The translations under genes were made by a program, and so were the position numbers. Of a DNA stretch of 55,821 nt, positions 1 through 7,845 are shown piece after piece; the first letter of the stretch is position 1; every line of letters starts with the position of its first letter. The stretch is from NCBI RefSeq assembly GCF_001441615.1, contig NZ_LAXJ01000032.1:1-55821 (forward strand), read 5' to 3'. The notes beneath the pieces were generated by a model. That model was not told the DNA's origin, made no database searches, and saw nothing but the letters and a program-made list of their open reading frames with translations. This stretch comes from Roseovarius atlanticus. GTDB lineage: Bacteria; Pseudomonadota; Alphaproteobacteria; Rhodobacterales; Rhodobacteraceae.

Positions 1-616
1 ACCACTGGTCCGAATTTCCGCGACCACCTCTTCGGCAACTGGAACAGCCAGTTCCGGCGTTTTCGAAGATGGGCCAAGACGGGTGTTTTCGAGAGTCTTT
101 TCAACGCGCTGAGTGATGACCCCGACCTCGAGTATGCGCTCATTGATGGAACCATCGTTCAAGTCCACCAGAAGGCCACGGGCGCAAAAGGGGGACTCAA
201 ACTCAGGCCATCGGGCGCTCGCGCGGTGGGCTGACGACCAAGATCGTGGCGCTGGTCGATGCGCTCGGCAATCTGGTGCGGTTCCTGCTGCTGCCCGGGC
301 AGGCGCACGATATGAAGGGCGTTGCGCCTCTGATCAGGGATACTCTATTTGGCGCATTACTGGCAGATAAGGCGTTTGATGCTGACTGCTATTGCAAGAC
401 CTCGATGCGCGCGGCGCAATCGCTGTGATCCCGCCCAAAGCCAACCGCAAACTCCAGCGAAACTACGACGTGGACGCCTACAGATGGCGACACCTCGTCG
501 AAAACTATTTTGCGAAAATCAAAGAGTTCAGAGCCATAGCCACGCGCTACGATAAGACAGACTGTAGCTATGCCGCCTGTTGGAACCTCGCAGCAACCCT
601 GATCGCATCACGATGA
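1..616 (+). pseudogene. IS5-family transposase, frameshifted, 5' end outside window
   Basis: Three frames together read as one DDE transposase of the IS5/IS427 type. Frame 1 (1-234) carries NWNSQFRRFRRWAKTGVF and IDGTIVQVHQKATGAK. Frame 3 (about 186-428) carries QAIGRSRGGLTTKIVALVDA and LLADKAFDAD. Frame 2 (392-616) carries LQDLDARGAIAVIPPKANR and VENYFAKIKEFRAIATRYDK. The first frame change falls on an A4G5 run and could be programmed slippage, as in some IS5-family members. The second, near 387-394, falls on no slippery run and breaks the conserved block around DARGA, so it is most simply a disabling indel. The gene is therefore called a pseudogene, although transposition in trans remains possible. 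Confidence 0.88.
186..192 (+). other. possible -1 frameshift heptamer of the transposase
   Basis: The sequence reads A AAA GGG, with the zero frame gca-aaa-ggg. Tandem slippage back by one gives aaa-agg and joins the two parts of the transposase exactly where the conserved GGLTTKI block begins. Such X-XXX-YYY heptamers are used by IS elements for -1 frameshifting. It could equally be a mutational indel in a homopolymer run. Confidence 0.45.
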
Positions 617-1765
617 TTGTCCACGGGCCCTAGCTGGGTAGTGGATGAACACAAGATGTTCGCGGATAGTACGCGCAGGCTTTTCAATGCAGAGATGGCT
701 CCGAACATTGAGAAATGGGTGGAGCAGGGCATTGTTGACCGCGACTTCTGGAAAACAGTCGGTCAGCAGGGTGTCATGGGTGGCTCGATTGCCGAAGAAT
801 ATGGTGGGTTCGGTGGCGGCATCGGGTTCGACGCGATTACCGTCTACGAGCAGGGGCGCACCGGTGATACGGGTTGGGGCTATGGGATCCAGTCCATCGT
901 AATCCATTATCTCAATGCATATGGCAGTGAGGAACAGAAGAAAAAGTGGTTGCCGAAACTGGTCAGCGGCGACAGCGTTGCGGCGATTGCCATGACCGAG
1001 CCTGGAACGGGCTCTGACCTCCAGAACGTACAAACCTATGCGGAAAAGGATGGCAACCACTACAAGATCAACGGTTCGAAGATCTTTATCACAACCGGGC
1101 ACACGGCGGATCTCGTTGTTATCGTGGCAAAGACCGATCGCAACGCCGGCGCTAAGGGCGTTTCGTTGATCGTTCTGGAAACCGAGGGCGCTGAGGGCTT
1201 TCGCCGGGGACGGAACCTGAAGAAACTGGGTATGAAAGGTTCGGATACTGCTGAGCTGTTCTTCGAGGATGTGCGCGTGCCCACGGCGAACCTGCTTGGT
1301 CCGGAAGAGGGGCAGGGGTTCTACCAGCTGATGAAGCAACTGCCTTGGGAGCGGCTGATGATCGGCATTACCGCCCTCGGTTGTATTGATTTTGCGATCG
1401 ACGAAACGGTGAAATATGTTCAGGACCGCAAGGCATTTGGAAGCCGGATCATGGACTTCCAGAATACACGCTTCAAACTTGCGGAATGCAAAACCAAGGC
1501 CGAATTGCTACGTTCCTTCGTAAATGACGGGCTCGCGCGTCTTGAAGCGGGCGAACTTGATGCGGCCACGGCTTCGATGGCGAAATGGTGGGGCAGTCAG
1601 ACGCAGAACGAGGTCATGCATGAATGCCTGCAACTGCACGGCGGTTACGGTTTCATGATGGAATACCCCATCGCGCGACTTTATGCCGACAGCAGGGTCC
1701 AGATGATCTATGGCGGCACCGACGAGATCATGAAGGAACTGATCGCACGCTCGATGGATGTTTGA
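617..1765 (+). CDS. acyl-CoA dehydrogenase, LCAD-like, 5' end replaced by IS
   Basis: This flavoprotein would oxidise an acyl-CoA to the trans-2-enoyl-CoA using FAD. The ORF is 382 residues from TTG. The substrate and FAD loop AMTEPGTGSDLQ lies near residue 126. The catalytic Glu of the long-chain/isovaleryl type sits in PWERLMIG (about residue 245). The C-terminus reads IYGGTDEIMKELIAR, as in LCAD. Homology begins at SWVVDEHKMFAD, a few residues after the normal family start, exactly where the IS end stops. The only in-frame starts are TTG 617 (within the IS end), GTG 641 and ATG 656, none with a good Shine-Dalgarno. The native start and promoter are therefore probably lost and expression is doubtful. 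The 3' end faces the CoA-transferase genes convergently, with a 21-base gap. Confidence 0.85.
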   Translation: MSTGPSWVVDEHKMFADSTRRLFNAEMAPNIEKWVEQGIVDRDFWKTVGQQGVMGGSIAEEYGGFGGGIGFDAITVYEQGRTGDTGWGYGIQSIVIHYLNAYGSEEQKKKWLPKLVSGDSVAAIAMTEPGTGSDLQNVQTYAEKDGNHYKINGSKIFITTGHTADLVVIVAKTDRNAGAKGVSLIVLETEGAEGFRRGRNLKKLGMKGSDTAELFFEDVRVPTANLLGPEEGQGFYQLMKQLPWERLMIGITALGCIDFAIDETVKYVQDRKAFGSRIMDFQNTRFKLAECKTKAELLRSFVNDGLARLEAGELDAATASMAKWWGSQTQNEVMHECLQLHGGYGFMMEYPIARLYADSRVQMIYGGTDEIMKELIARSMDV

Positions 1766-1786
1766 TCCGTCCGGTGCCGGGTGGGG

Positions 1787-2953
1787 CTATTCCCTGCCCG
1801 GCCCCAGAATTTCGTCGCTGTGTTCCCCAAGTCGCGGGGCCGGGCGATGATCATGTCGCGCCGGTGTTGCCAAGAATCGTATCGGCGGGCGTGTCGTCCA
1901 GATCGGTCCTTCGGATGGGTGATCAATCCGTTGGAAGAAGCCGGTCGCGGCAAGATGGGGATCGTTCGGCAAATCTGACAGGTTGCGCACTGGCATGGCG
2001 GGTATGTCGGCCTGCTCCATGAGGTCAAGCCAGTCATCCGTGGTCCGGGTCAGCGCAATGTGCGCCACCATATCGTATACCGCGCCGATGTTGCGGCTAC
2101 GGGCGTCCATGTCCGTGACCCAGACATGGTCGATCATGTCATTGCGCCCAACCGTCTTGAAGAACCGCGCCCATTGGGCGTTGGTATAGGGCAGGATCGT
2201 GATGAACCCGTCCGCCGTCTGGAGCGGGCGGCGGTGCGGCACCAGCATGCGGGCATATCCGAAATTCCTCGGTACCTCGTCGAATGTCGCGCCGTCCATG
2301 TGCTCGGCCAGCAGAAACGCCGTCAGCGTTTCGAACATCGGCACCTCGACATGTTGTGCCTGGCCCGTGCGTTCCCGATGAAACAGGGCTGCCATGACGG
2401 CATAAGCCGTGGTAACGCCGCCAAGCTTGTCGGCAAGAATGGTCGGGGAATAATCGGGTTTTGCCTCTGGATCGCGAAGGGTGGGCAGGCTGGCCAAACC
2501 CGAAACCGCCTGGACGATGTCATCAAAGGCAGGTTTCGAAGCGTATGGCCCGTCCTGACCGTATCCGGTTGCAAAAACCGTGATCAGGCTCGGATTCTCG
2601 TTCCTTAAGGTTTCCGGATCCAAAGACAATCTGGCAAGCGCCGCGGGCCTGATGCTTGAAATCATAACATCTGCATCGACGAGCAACTTGCGCAGACGGT
2701 CGCGATCGGCTTGCGTCTTAAGATCGAGTACGACGCTGCGCTTGTTGCGGTTGGCCCCTAGAAACGCGGCGCCCATCAACCTGTGCCGCGATGGCTGAAC
2801 CTGGCGCAGAAGATCGCCCTCGGGCGCTTCCACCTTGATCACATCCGCTCCCAGATCGCCCAGCATCTGCGTGGCCAGAGGACCGAAGATGATCGACGTC
2901 AGGTCGATGATCCTGACGCCTTGCAGGATTGCGGTGTTCGTCGAGGTGGCCAT
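1787..2953 (-). CDS. type III CoA-transferase (CaiB/BaiF family)
   Basis: A 388-residue protein, usual length for the family, which moves CoA between carboxylic acids through an enzyme-bound aspartyl anhydride. The N-terminal block LGDLGADVIKVEAPEGDLLR and the following GANRNKRSVVLDLK are typical. The likely catalytic Asp is Asp175 in TILADKLGG. The start is ATG, with AGGAAA about ten bases upstream. It is the second gene after 2972-4117 (18-base gap), so the two are co-transcribed from the promoter region at 4118-4221. Two CoA-transferases in a row may act on different acids or form a heteromer. The substrate cannot be told from sequence. Confidence 0.9.
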   Translation of the reverse strand: MATSTNTAILQGVRIIDLTSIIFGPLATQMLGDLGADVIKVEAPEGDLLRQVQPSRHRLMGAAFLGANRNKRSVVLDLKTQADRDRLRKLLVDADVMISSIRPAALARLSLDPETLRNENPSLITVFATGYGQDGPYASKPAFDDIVQAVSGLASLPTLRDPEAKPDYSPTILADKLGGVTTAYAVMAALFHRERTGQAQHVEVPMFETLTAFLLAEHMDGATFDEVPRNFGYARMLVPHRRPLQTADGFITILPYTNAQWARFFKTVGRNDMIDHVWVTDMDARSRNIGAVYDMVAHIALTRTTDDWLDLMEQADIPAMPVRNLSDLPNDPHLAATGFFQRIDHPSEGPIWTTRPPIRFLATPARHDHRPAPRLGEHSDEILGPGRE

Positions 2954-2971
2954 ATGGGTTGATTTCCTGTT

Positions 2972-4117
2972 CTAGGAACGAGAACCGAATTCCGCGCGAA
3001 TGGCCGCTCCATCGGCATCCAATGCGGGGGAAGGTCCAATCGCGGCTTCGGTGCTGCCACGTCGTATCGGGGGCATTGCGATGCTGACAGGTCCCGTGGG
3101 CGTTCCGATGGTCGCCCGATCAAGTTGCGGGTGATCCGACAGCGAGGCAACGTCGTTCACCGCCGCCGATGCAATGCCCGCGCCATCAAGCAGCTTCAAC
3201 AATTCGGCACGTTCGTGCGCGCCGAACACGGTCTTGATAAGCTCTTCGAGTTCCGATTTGTGCGCGATCCTGGCTGCGTTGTCATGGAATCGCGGATCAT
3301 CGGCCAGGGCCGGGTCGCCGAGAACCTGAACGCAGAACCGGTTCCATTCGCGGCTGTTCTGAACCGAGATGACGACCTGTTCACCGCCCTGGCAGTGGAA
3401 TGCGCCGTAGGGGCATATGACAGAGTGGCCAAGCCCGGTTCTGGGCGTGGGCTGATTGGCATAGTCGTGAAAAAGGAGCGGAACCGCCATCCAGTCCGCC
3501 ATGACGTCGAACATGGCGACCGAGATGCCGCTGCCCTTGCCGGTTCGATCACGCCCGATCAGCGCTTCGCAGATCCCGGCATGGGCTGTCATGCCGGTGG
3601 CGATATCGCAGACCGACACGCCGACCCGCCCCGGTCCATCCGGCGTGCCGGTCACCGATGCCAGGCCGCTTTCGCATTGCACCAGAAGGTCATAGGCCTT
3701 GGCGTTGCGCATCGGGCCGTCTTCGCCATATCCGGTGATGTCGCAGGTCACCAGGCGCGGGAACCGTTCTCGCAGACTGGCGGAATCTAGACCGAGCTTG
3801 GCCAGCGCGCCGGGCAGCAGGTTCTGAATAAACACATCCGCGTTTTCCAGCATCCGGAGCAGGATGTCCCGGTCCTCGTCGGCTTTAATGTCCAGGGCGA
3901 CCGATTCTTTTCCGCGGTTCAGCCATGTGAAATAGGCGCTTTCGCCCTTTGCGGCGGTATCGTAGGCGCGGGCGAAATCGCCCGTACCCTTGCGTTCGAT
4001 CTTGATCACACGCGCACCGGCATCGGCCAGCCGCGAGGAGCAAAAAGGCGCGGCGACTGCCTGTTCGAGCGCAACGACGAGTTTGCCGGAAAGGGGGGCT
4101 AAGTCTGAACCTGACAT
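2972..4117 (-). CDS. type III CoA-transferase (CaiB/BaiF family)
   Basis: A 381-residue CoA-transferase with LADAGARVIKIERKGTGDFA near residue 30 and LNRGKESVALDIK near 66. The presumed catalytic Asp is Asp171 in SVCDIATG. The stretch YDLLVQCESGLASVTGTPD resembles the mesaconyl/itaconyl-CoA transferase branch, but that is only a similarity of pattern. It is the first gene of a two-gene minus operon, divergent from the DUF35/thiolase operon at 4222. The palindromic operator at 4154-4169 lies between the two starts, so both directions could share one regulator. Confidence 0.9.
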   Translation of the reverse strand: MSGSDLAPLSGKLVVALEQAVAAPFCSSRLADAGARVIKIERKGTGDFARAYDTAAKGESAYFTWLNRGKESVALDIKADEDRDILLRMLENADVFIQNLLPGALAKLGLDSASLRERFPRLVTCDITGYGEDGPMRNAKAYDLLVQCESGLASVTGTPDGPGRVGVSVCDIATGMTAHAGICEALIGRDRTGKGSGISVAMFDVMADWMAVPLLFHDYANQPTPRTGLGHSVICPYGAFHCQGGEQVVISVQNSREWNRFCVQVLGDPALADDPRFHDNAARIAHKSELEELIKTVFGAHERAELLKLLDGAGIASAAVNDVASLSDHPQLDRATIGTPTGPVSIAMPPIRRGSTEAAIGPSPALDADGAAIRAEFGSRS

Positions 4118-4144
4118 GAGTTTCTCTCAATTGATCCTGAAAGG

Positions 4145-4169
4145 TTGACTAAATCTAACAACTGTTAGA
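4145..4169. promoter_or_regulatory. palindromic operator TCTAACA-AC-TGTTAGA with adjacent TTGACT
   Basis: The 16-base inverted repeat at 4154-4169 has perfect 7-base arms. It lies between the divergent genes starting at 4117 (minus) and 4222 (plus). A TTGACT hexamer at 4145-4150 immediately precedes it and could be a -35 box for the plus operon, with a poor -10 (TAGAAA) about 15 bases further. The same palindrome occurs at 7815-7830 and, imperfectly, at 48851 and 53574. It is probably the binding site of an IclR-family repressor, by proximity the one encoded at 53655. Confidence 0.75.
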
Positions 4170-4221
4170 AAGATTATCAATACGCTTAAACAAAGACTGG
4201 GTCGCTTGAAGGAGAACGCCT

Positions 4222-4599
4222 ATGCAGGATGCCAAAGGACCAGACCAGCTTTTCCAACGCGCGCTGGCAGAGGGAGAGATCCTGCTGCCCAAGTGCGACG
4301 ACTGCGGGGCCTATCACTTTTTCCCGCGAGTCCTGTGTCCACATTGTCATGGCACCGCGATTTCGTGGAAGCAGGCCGGCGGCAAGGGACGGGTCCACAC
4401 CACAACAGTCGTGCGCCGAAAGCCCGAACGGGGCGGCGACTACAACGTATGCGTCGTCGAGCTGGACGAGGGTGTCCGGATGATGAGCCGGGTCGAGGGC
4501 ATTGCCCCGGGTGAGGTCGTCATCGACATGCCTGTAACCGCATTCGTGGGCGAGGCCGAGGGTGTTCCGGCCGTGCTTTTCAAACCGTCGGAGGGATAG
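4222..4599 (+). CDS. DUF35 zinc-ribbon/OB-fold protein
   Basis: A 125-residue protein of the Zn-ribbon/OB-fold (DUF35) type. Four cysteines form a rubredoxin-like zinc knuckle: Cys25, Cys28, Cys39 and Cys42 (KCDDCG and LCPHCHG). An OB-fold with GRVHTTTVVRRKPERGGD and MMSRVEG follows. Such proteins partner thiolase-fold enzymes; the DUF35 part of ChsH2 is required by the aldolase Ltp2. The partner here is the next gene, 3 bases downstream. GGAG about ten bases upstream supports the ATG. It shares the unusual run TVVRRKPERGGDYNV with the DUF35 protein at 23984-24379, pointing to duplication of the pair. Confidence 0.88.
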   Translation: MQDAKGPDQLFQRALAEGEILLPKCDDCGAYHFFPRVLCPHCHGTAISWKQAGGKGRVHTTTVVRRKPERGGDYNVCVVELDEGVRMMSRVEGIAPGEVVIDMPVTAFVGEAEGVPAVLFKPSEG

Positions 4600-4602
4600 G
4601 CC

Positions 4603-5754
4603 ATGACCACTGAACTTCGGGGGAAATCCGCCATCGTGGGAACCGGTCATGCCGGTTTCGGAGAAGCCCATGGCCTGACGGCCTATGATGTTATGGCGCA
4701 ATCTGCGCTTGCGGCGCTTGGCGATGCCGGGCTGAAACTGTCCGACGTCGACGGGCTGTTTTGCACCATGATGGAAGACAGCATGCCGGCGCTTATGGCG
4801 GCGGAGTATCTGGGCATCCAGCCCCGTTTCATTGATGGCACGATGTCGGGCGGTTCGTCCTTCGTAAACTACCTGACGTCCGCGGCCATGGCGCTGGACG
4901 CCGGTCTGTGTAATGTCGCGCTGATTGTTTATGGCTCCAACCAGCGCACCGCGTCGGGCAGACTGGTGACCGCTTCACGTCCGCCGGCCTACGAGGCGCC
5001 GTATAATCCGCGCTATCCGATCTCGGCCTATGCGATGGCGGCGGCGCGGCACATGCATGAATATGGCACCACCCGCGAACAGCTGGCCGACGTGGCCGTT
5101 GCCGCGCGGGCCTGGGCGCAGCGCAACCCCGAAGCGTTCGAGCGTGGCCCGCTTACCCGCGAGGACGTGTTGGGTGCGCGCATGGTGGGCGATCCATTGA
5201 CCGTGCGCGACTGTTGTCTTGTCACCGATGGTGGCGGCGCGATCGTAATGGTCCGCGCGGACCGCGCCCGGGATTTCCCGAAGGCGCCTGTCTATGTGCT
5301 GGGCAGTGCTGCGGCAAGCTCGCACCGGCAGATTTCCCAGATGAAGGATTTCACCGTGACCGCGGCCCGCGACTCGGGCGCGCGCGCCTTTGCGGCGGCC
5401 GGAGTGAACCCTGCGGATATCCAGGCGGTCGAGCTTTATGATGCCTTCACCATCAATACCATCCTGTTTCTTGAAGATCTGGGGTTCTGCGCCAAGGGCG
5501 AGGGAGGGGCCTTTGTCGAAGGCGGGCGCATCGCGCTTGGCGGCGTCTTGCCGGTGAACACGAATGGCGGCGGCCTGTCCTGCGTGCACCCCGGGATGTA
5601 CGGAATCTTCACAGTAATCGAGGCTGCCCGCCAGATCCGTGGCGACGCGCCGGGCATTCAGTTGAAGGATATCGACCTGGCGCTGGCACATGGCAACGGT
5701 GGTGTGCTCTCCAGCCAGGTCACGGCGATACTTGGATCGCAAAACACGCTCTGA
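4603..5754 (+). CDS. thiolase-fold protein without nucleophilic Cys, probable retro-aldolase
   Basis: A 383-residue member of the SCP2-thiolase/lipid-transfer family. In the place of the thiolase nucleophile it has MSGGSSF (Ser85/Ser86), with no Cys in the block. C-terminal motifs NTNGGGLSCVHPGMYG and ALAHGNGG are kept. In the steroid pathway Ltp2 has the same architecture, lacks the Cys and, with a DUF35 partner, cleaves a beta-hydroxyacyl-CoA by a retro-aldol reaction. The same is inferred here, with the protein at 4222 as partner. The other possibility is a non-catalytic or acyl-transfer protein. It is a close paralogue of the protein at 22842-23987. Confidence 0.85.
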   Translation: MTTELRGKSAIVGTGHAGFGEAHGLTAYDVMAQSALAALGDAGLKLSDVDGLFCTMMEDSMPALMAAEYLGIQPRFIDGTMSGGSSFVNYLTSAAMALDAGLCNVALIVYGSNQRTASGRLVTASRPPAYEAPYNPRYPISAYAMAAARHMHEYGTTREQLADVAVAARAWAQRNPEAFERGPLTREDVLGARMVGDPLTVRDCCLVTDGGGAIVMVRADRARDFPKAPVYVLGSAAASSHRQISQMKDFTVTAARDSGARAFAAAGVNPADIQAVELYDAFTINTILFLEDLGFCAKGEGGAFVEGGRIALGGVLPVNTNGGGLSCVHPGMYGIFTVIEAARQIRGDAPGIQLKDIDLALAHGNGGVLSSQVTAILGSQNTL

Positions 5755-5777
5755 CGGCAACTAAGGGAGGAAAGCAA

Positions 5778-6635
5778 ATGCCATTGGATTTTGATGCACT
5801 ATCGAACTGGGACTTTGAGGAAATCGAACAGACGCTGACTGAGCGGGATACCATCCTGTATGCACTCGGCCTTGGGTTCGGCGAGGATCCGACCGACAAA
5901 AAGGAACTGGCCTATGTCTATGAAGACGGGCTCAAGGCAGTTCCCTCGATGGCGGTCATTTTGGGGTATCCCGGCTTCTGGCTGCGCGATCCCAAGACCG
6001 GCGTAAACTGGCAAAAAGTGCTGCACGGAGAACAGTGGCTCGACATCTACAAACCGCTGCCGACACATGGCCGGATTGTCGGCCGCAGCAAGATCGACTT
6101 CATCGCCGACAAGGGCGAGGGCAAGGGAGCCGTCATTTACCAAAGCCGCGACATTGTCGACCCGGACAGCGGTGAAAAACTGGCGCGCGTGGCAATGTCG
6201 GCTTTCTGTCGCGGTGATGGGGGTTTTGGTGGTGAAAACCAGGCGGGTCCGGCACCTGCAGTGCTGCCTGACCGGGCGCCTGATCACATATGTGATATCG
6301 ATACCCTGCCGCGCCAAGCCCTTATTTATCGTCTCAGCGGTGATTTCAATCCGCTTCACGCTGACCCGGATGTGGCCCGTTCTGTCGGGTTCGACCGCCC
6401 GATCCTGCATGGTCTGGCGACCTATGGGCTGGCGGCCCGGGCGATTCTTAAGACATTGCTTGACTATGATTCTGCCCGGCTTGTCGGTCTGGATGTTCGG
6501 TTCTCGGCTCCGGTCTATCCCGGCGAAACCGTGCGGTTCGAAATCTGGGAAGAGGACGGCGAGGCCCGGTTTCGAGCATCTATTCCCGCACGCGACGTGG
6601 TTGTTCTGAACAACGGCGCAGCGCGCTTCGCCTGA
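5778..6635 (+). CDS. MaoC-type (R)-specific enoyl-CoA hydratase, two hotdog domains
   Basis: A 285-residue hydratase-2 protein with tandem hotdog folds, like the hydratase part of peroxisomal multifunctional enzyme 2. The N-terminal half binds the acyl chain. The C-terminal half carries the signature SGDFNPLHADPDVA with Asp189 and His194 as the catalytic pair, followed by GFDRPILHGLATYG. It would add water to a 2-enoyl-CoA to give the (R)-3-hydroxyacyl-CoA. GGGAGGA lies just upstream of ATG. Its place between the thiolase-fold protein and the racemase suggests that it makes the hydroxy substrate for aldol cleavage. A CACATATGTG palindrome lies inside the gene at 6285-6294. Confidence 0.92.
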   Translation: MPLDFDALSNWDFEEIEQTLTERDTILYALGLGFGEDPTDKKELAYVYEDGLKAVPSMAVILGYPGFWLRDPKTGVNWQKVLHGEQWLDIYKPLPTHGRIVGRSKIDFIADKGEGKGAVIYQSRDIVDPDSGEKLARVAMSAFCRGDGGFGGENQAGPAPAVLPDRAPDHICDIDTLPRQALIYRLSGDFNPLHADPDVARSVGFDRPILHGLATYGLAARAILKTLLDYDSARLVGLDVRFSAPVYPGETVRFEIWEEDGEARFRASIPARDVVVLNNGAARFA

Positions 6636-6645
6636 GGCAGTGAAG

Positions 6646-7782
6646 ATGGCTCAACCTCTCAAGGATATCCTGGTGCTGGATTTCAGCACCCTTCTTCCCG
6701 GTCCGATGGCAACGCTCATGCTGTCCGAGGCCGGGGCCGAAGTGATCAAGTTCGAACGGCCCGGAGCCGGCGAGGACGCGCGCCACACGGAGCCAAAGAT
6801 CGACGGAGAGAGCGTCGGATTTGCTGTGTTGAACCACGGCAAGCGATCGGTGGCCATCGACCTCAAGTCAAGGGGCGCAGTGGAACGTCTGCGCCCCTTG
6901 ATCGAGAAGGCCGATGTTCTGGTAGAGCAGTTCCGTCCCGGCGTGATGGACCGGCTCGGGCTTGGTTATGATGCTCTGCGCGAGATCAATCCCAGTCTCA
7001 TCTATTGTTCGATCACCGGCTATGGCCAGACCGGACCAAAGGCCAGCGCCGCCGGCCACGACCTCAACTATGTTGGTGATGCGGGTATCCTGTCGCTCAG
7101 TCGCGGACCGGATGACCAGCCAACGGCACCGTTCGGGCTGGTCGCCGATATCGGAGGCGGAACCTATCCTGCGGTGATGAATATCCTGCTGGCCCTGATT
7201 GCGCGGCAGGCGAGCGGGCAGGGGACGCATCTGGATATCGCAATGTCCGAGGGAGCGTTCGCCTTTGCCTATTGGGCCCATGCCGAAGGTGTGATTGCCG
7301 GGCAGAACATCAAGAACGGTGGCAGCCGCCTGACGGGTGGCCTGGCCCGGTATCGGCTTTATACGGCCGCGGACGGGCGTCAGATCGCCGTCGGCGCGTT
7401 GGAAGAAAAGTTCTGGCAGTCGTTCTGCGGCGTCATTGGTTTGCCGGTGGCGCTTCGCGATGACTGGTCCGATCCCAATGCCTGTGCCGCGGAGGTTGCG
7501 CGTCGTCTGAGGGAACACCCCTCGACCCATTGGGAGCCTCTGCTGGCTGCGGCCGATTGCTGCTGTTCGGTCGTGAAAACGCCCGCCGAGGCGGCGCGAG
7601 ACCCGCATTTCAAAGCGCGTGACGTGTTCGGACGGGCCGTAAAAATCTCCGACCGGAACGCGCCCGCTTTGCCGCTGCCAATTGCGTCGGAGTTCCGTTC
7701 TTCGGGAAATTCGTTTGGAGTTGCAACCACTTTGGGCAAAGACAATGCGCGTTATGGCGTGGACCAACCGAAGACAGAGTAA
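6646..7782 (+). CDS. alpha-methylacyl-CoA racemase (CaiB/BaiF fold)
   Basis: A 378-residue protein from ATG 6646 (GAGG eight bases upstream; a GTG six bases earlier is less likely). It has the CaiB fold and the racemase pair: His138 in AGHDLNYVGDAGIL and Asp168 in LVADIGGG. The 30-residue spacing equals that of His126/Asp156 in the Mycobacterium racemase MCR. It would interconvert 2R- and 2S-methylacyl-CoA through an enolate, which is needed because acyl-CoA dehydrogenases accept only the S form. This is the best single clue that a 2-methyl-branched acid is a substrate. It is the last gene of the 4222 operon. Confidence 0.87.
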   Translation: MAQPLKDILVLDFSTLLPGPMATLMLSEAGAEVIKFERPGAGEDARHTEPKIDGESVGFAVLNHGKRSVAIDLKSRGAVERLRPLIEKADVLVEQFRPGVMDRLGLGYDALREINPSLIYCSITGYGQTGPKASAAGHDLNYVGDAGILSLSRGPDDQPTAPFGLVADIGGGTYPAVMNILLALIARQASGQGTHLDIAMSEGAFAFAYWAHAEGVIAGQNIKNGGSRLTGGLARYRLYTAADGRQIAVGALEEKFWQSFCGVIGLPVALRDDWSDPNACAAEVARRLREHPSTHWEPLLAAADCCCSVVKTPAEAARDPHFKARDVFGRAVKISDRNAPALPLPIASEFRSSGNSFGVATTLGKDNARYGVDQPKTE

Positions 7783-7788
7783 ATCCCG

Positions 7789-7817
7789 TTGACGGGCAGG
7801 ATTTGAATCGGTAATCT
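7789..7817 (+). promoter_or_regulatory. sigma70-type promoter TTGACG-N17-TAATCT
   Basis: TTGACG at 7789-7794 and TAATCT at 7812-7817 are separated by exactly 17 bases. The -10 box overlaps the left edge of the palindrome at 7815-7830, so a bound protein would block RNA polymerase. Transcription would start near 7824, inside the operator. Confidence 0.6.
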
Positions 7818-7830
7818 AACAATTGTTAGA
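7815..7830. promoter_or_regulatory. palindromic operator TCTAACAATTGTTAGA
   Basis: A perfect 16-base palindrome in the promoter of the 7846-13331 operon, with the same arms as the site at 4154-4169. Overlap with the -10 box and start point argues for repression, relieved by a pathway CoA ester or acid. The candidate regulator is the IclR protein at 53655, whose own upstream region has an imperfect copy. Confidence 0.78.
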
Positions 7831-7845
7831 AAAATGGAGAAGCCA

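Larger units (their letters stand above)
1..633 (+). mobile_element. IS5-family (IS427-like) element, right-hand part
   Basis: The region carries the 3' part of an IS5-family transposase gene followed by a probable right end near 617-633 (TTGTCCACGGGCCCTAG), resembling IS427-group ends as I remember them. The element begins upstream of the window, so its left end and target duplication cannot be seen. Directly after the CCTAG, the reading frame of an acyl-CoA dehydrogenase starts only a few codons in from where that protein family normally begins. The insertion has therefore probably landed in the first codons of that gene. The exact end is inferred; the left end would be needed to confirm it. 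Confidence 0.7.

Noticed and set aside
6285..6294. A fourth CACATATGTG palindrome
   Set aside because: It lies inside the MaoC gene, encodes part of DHICDID and is far from any start. It is probably chance, although an intragenic site cannot be excluded.
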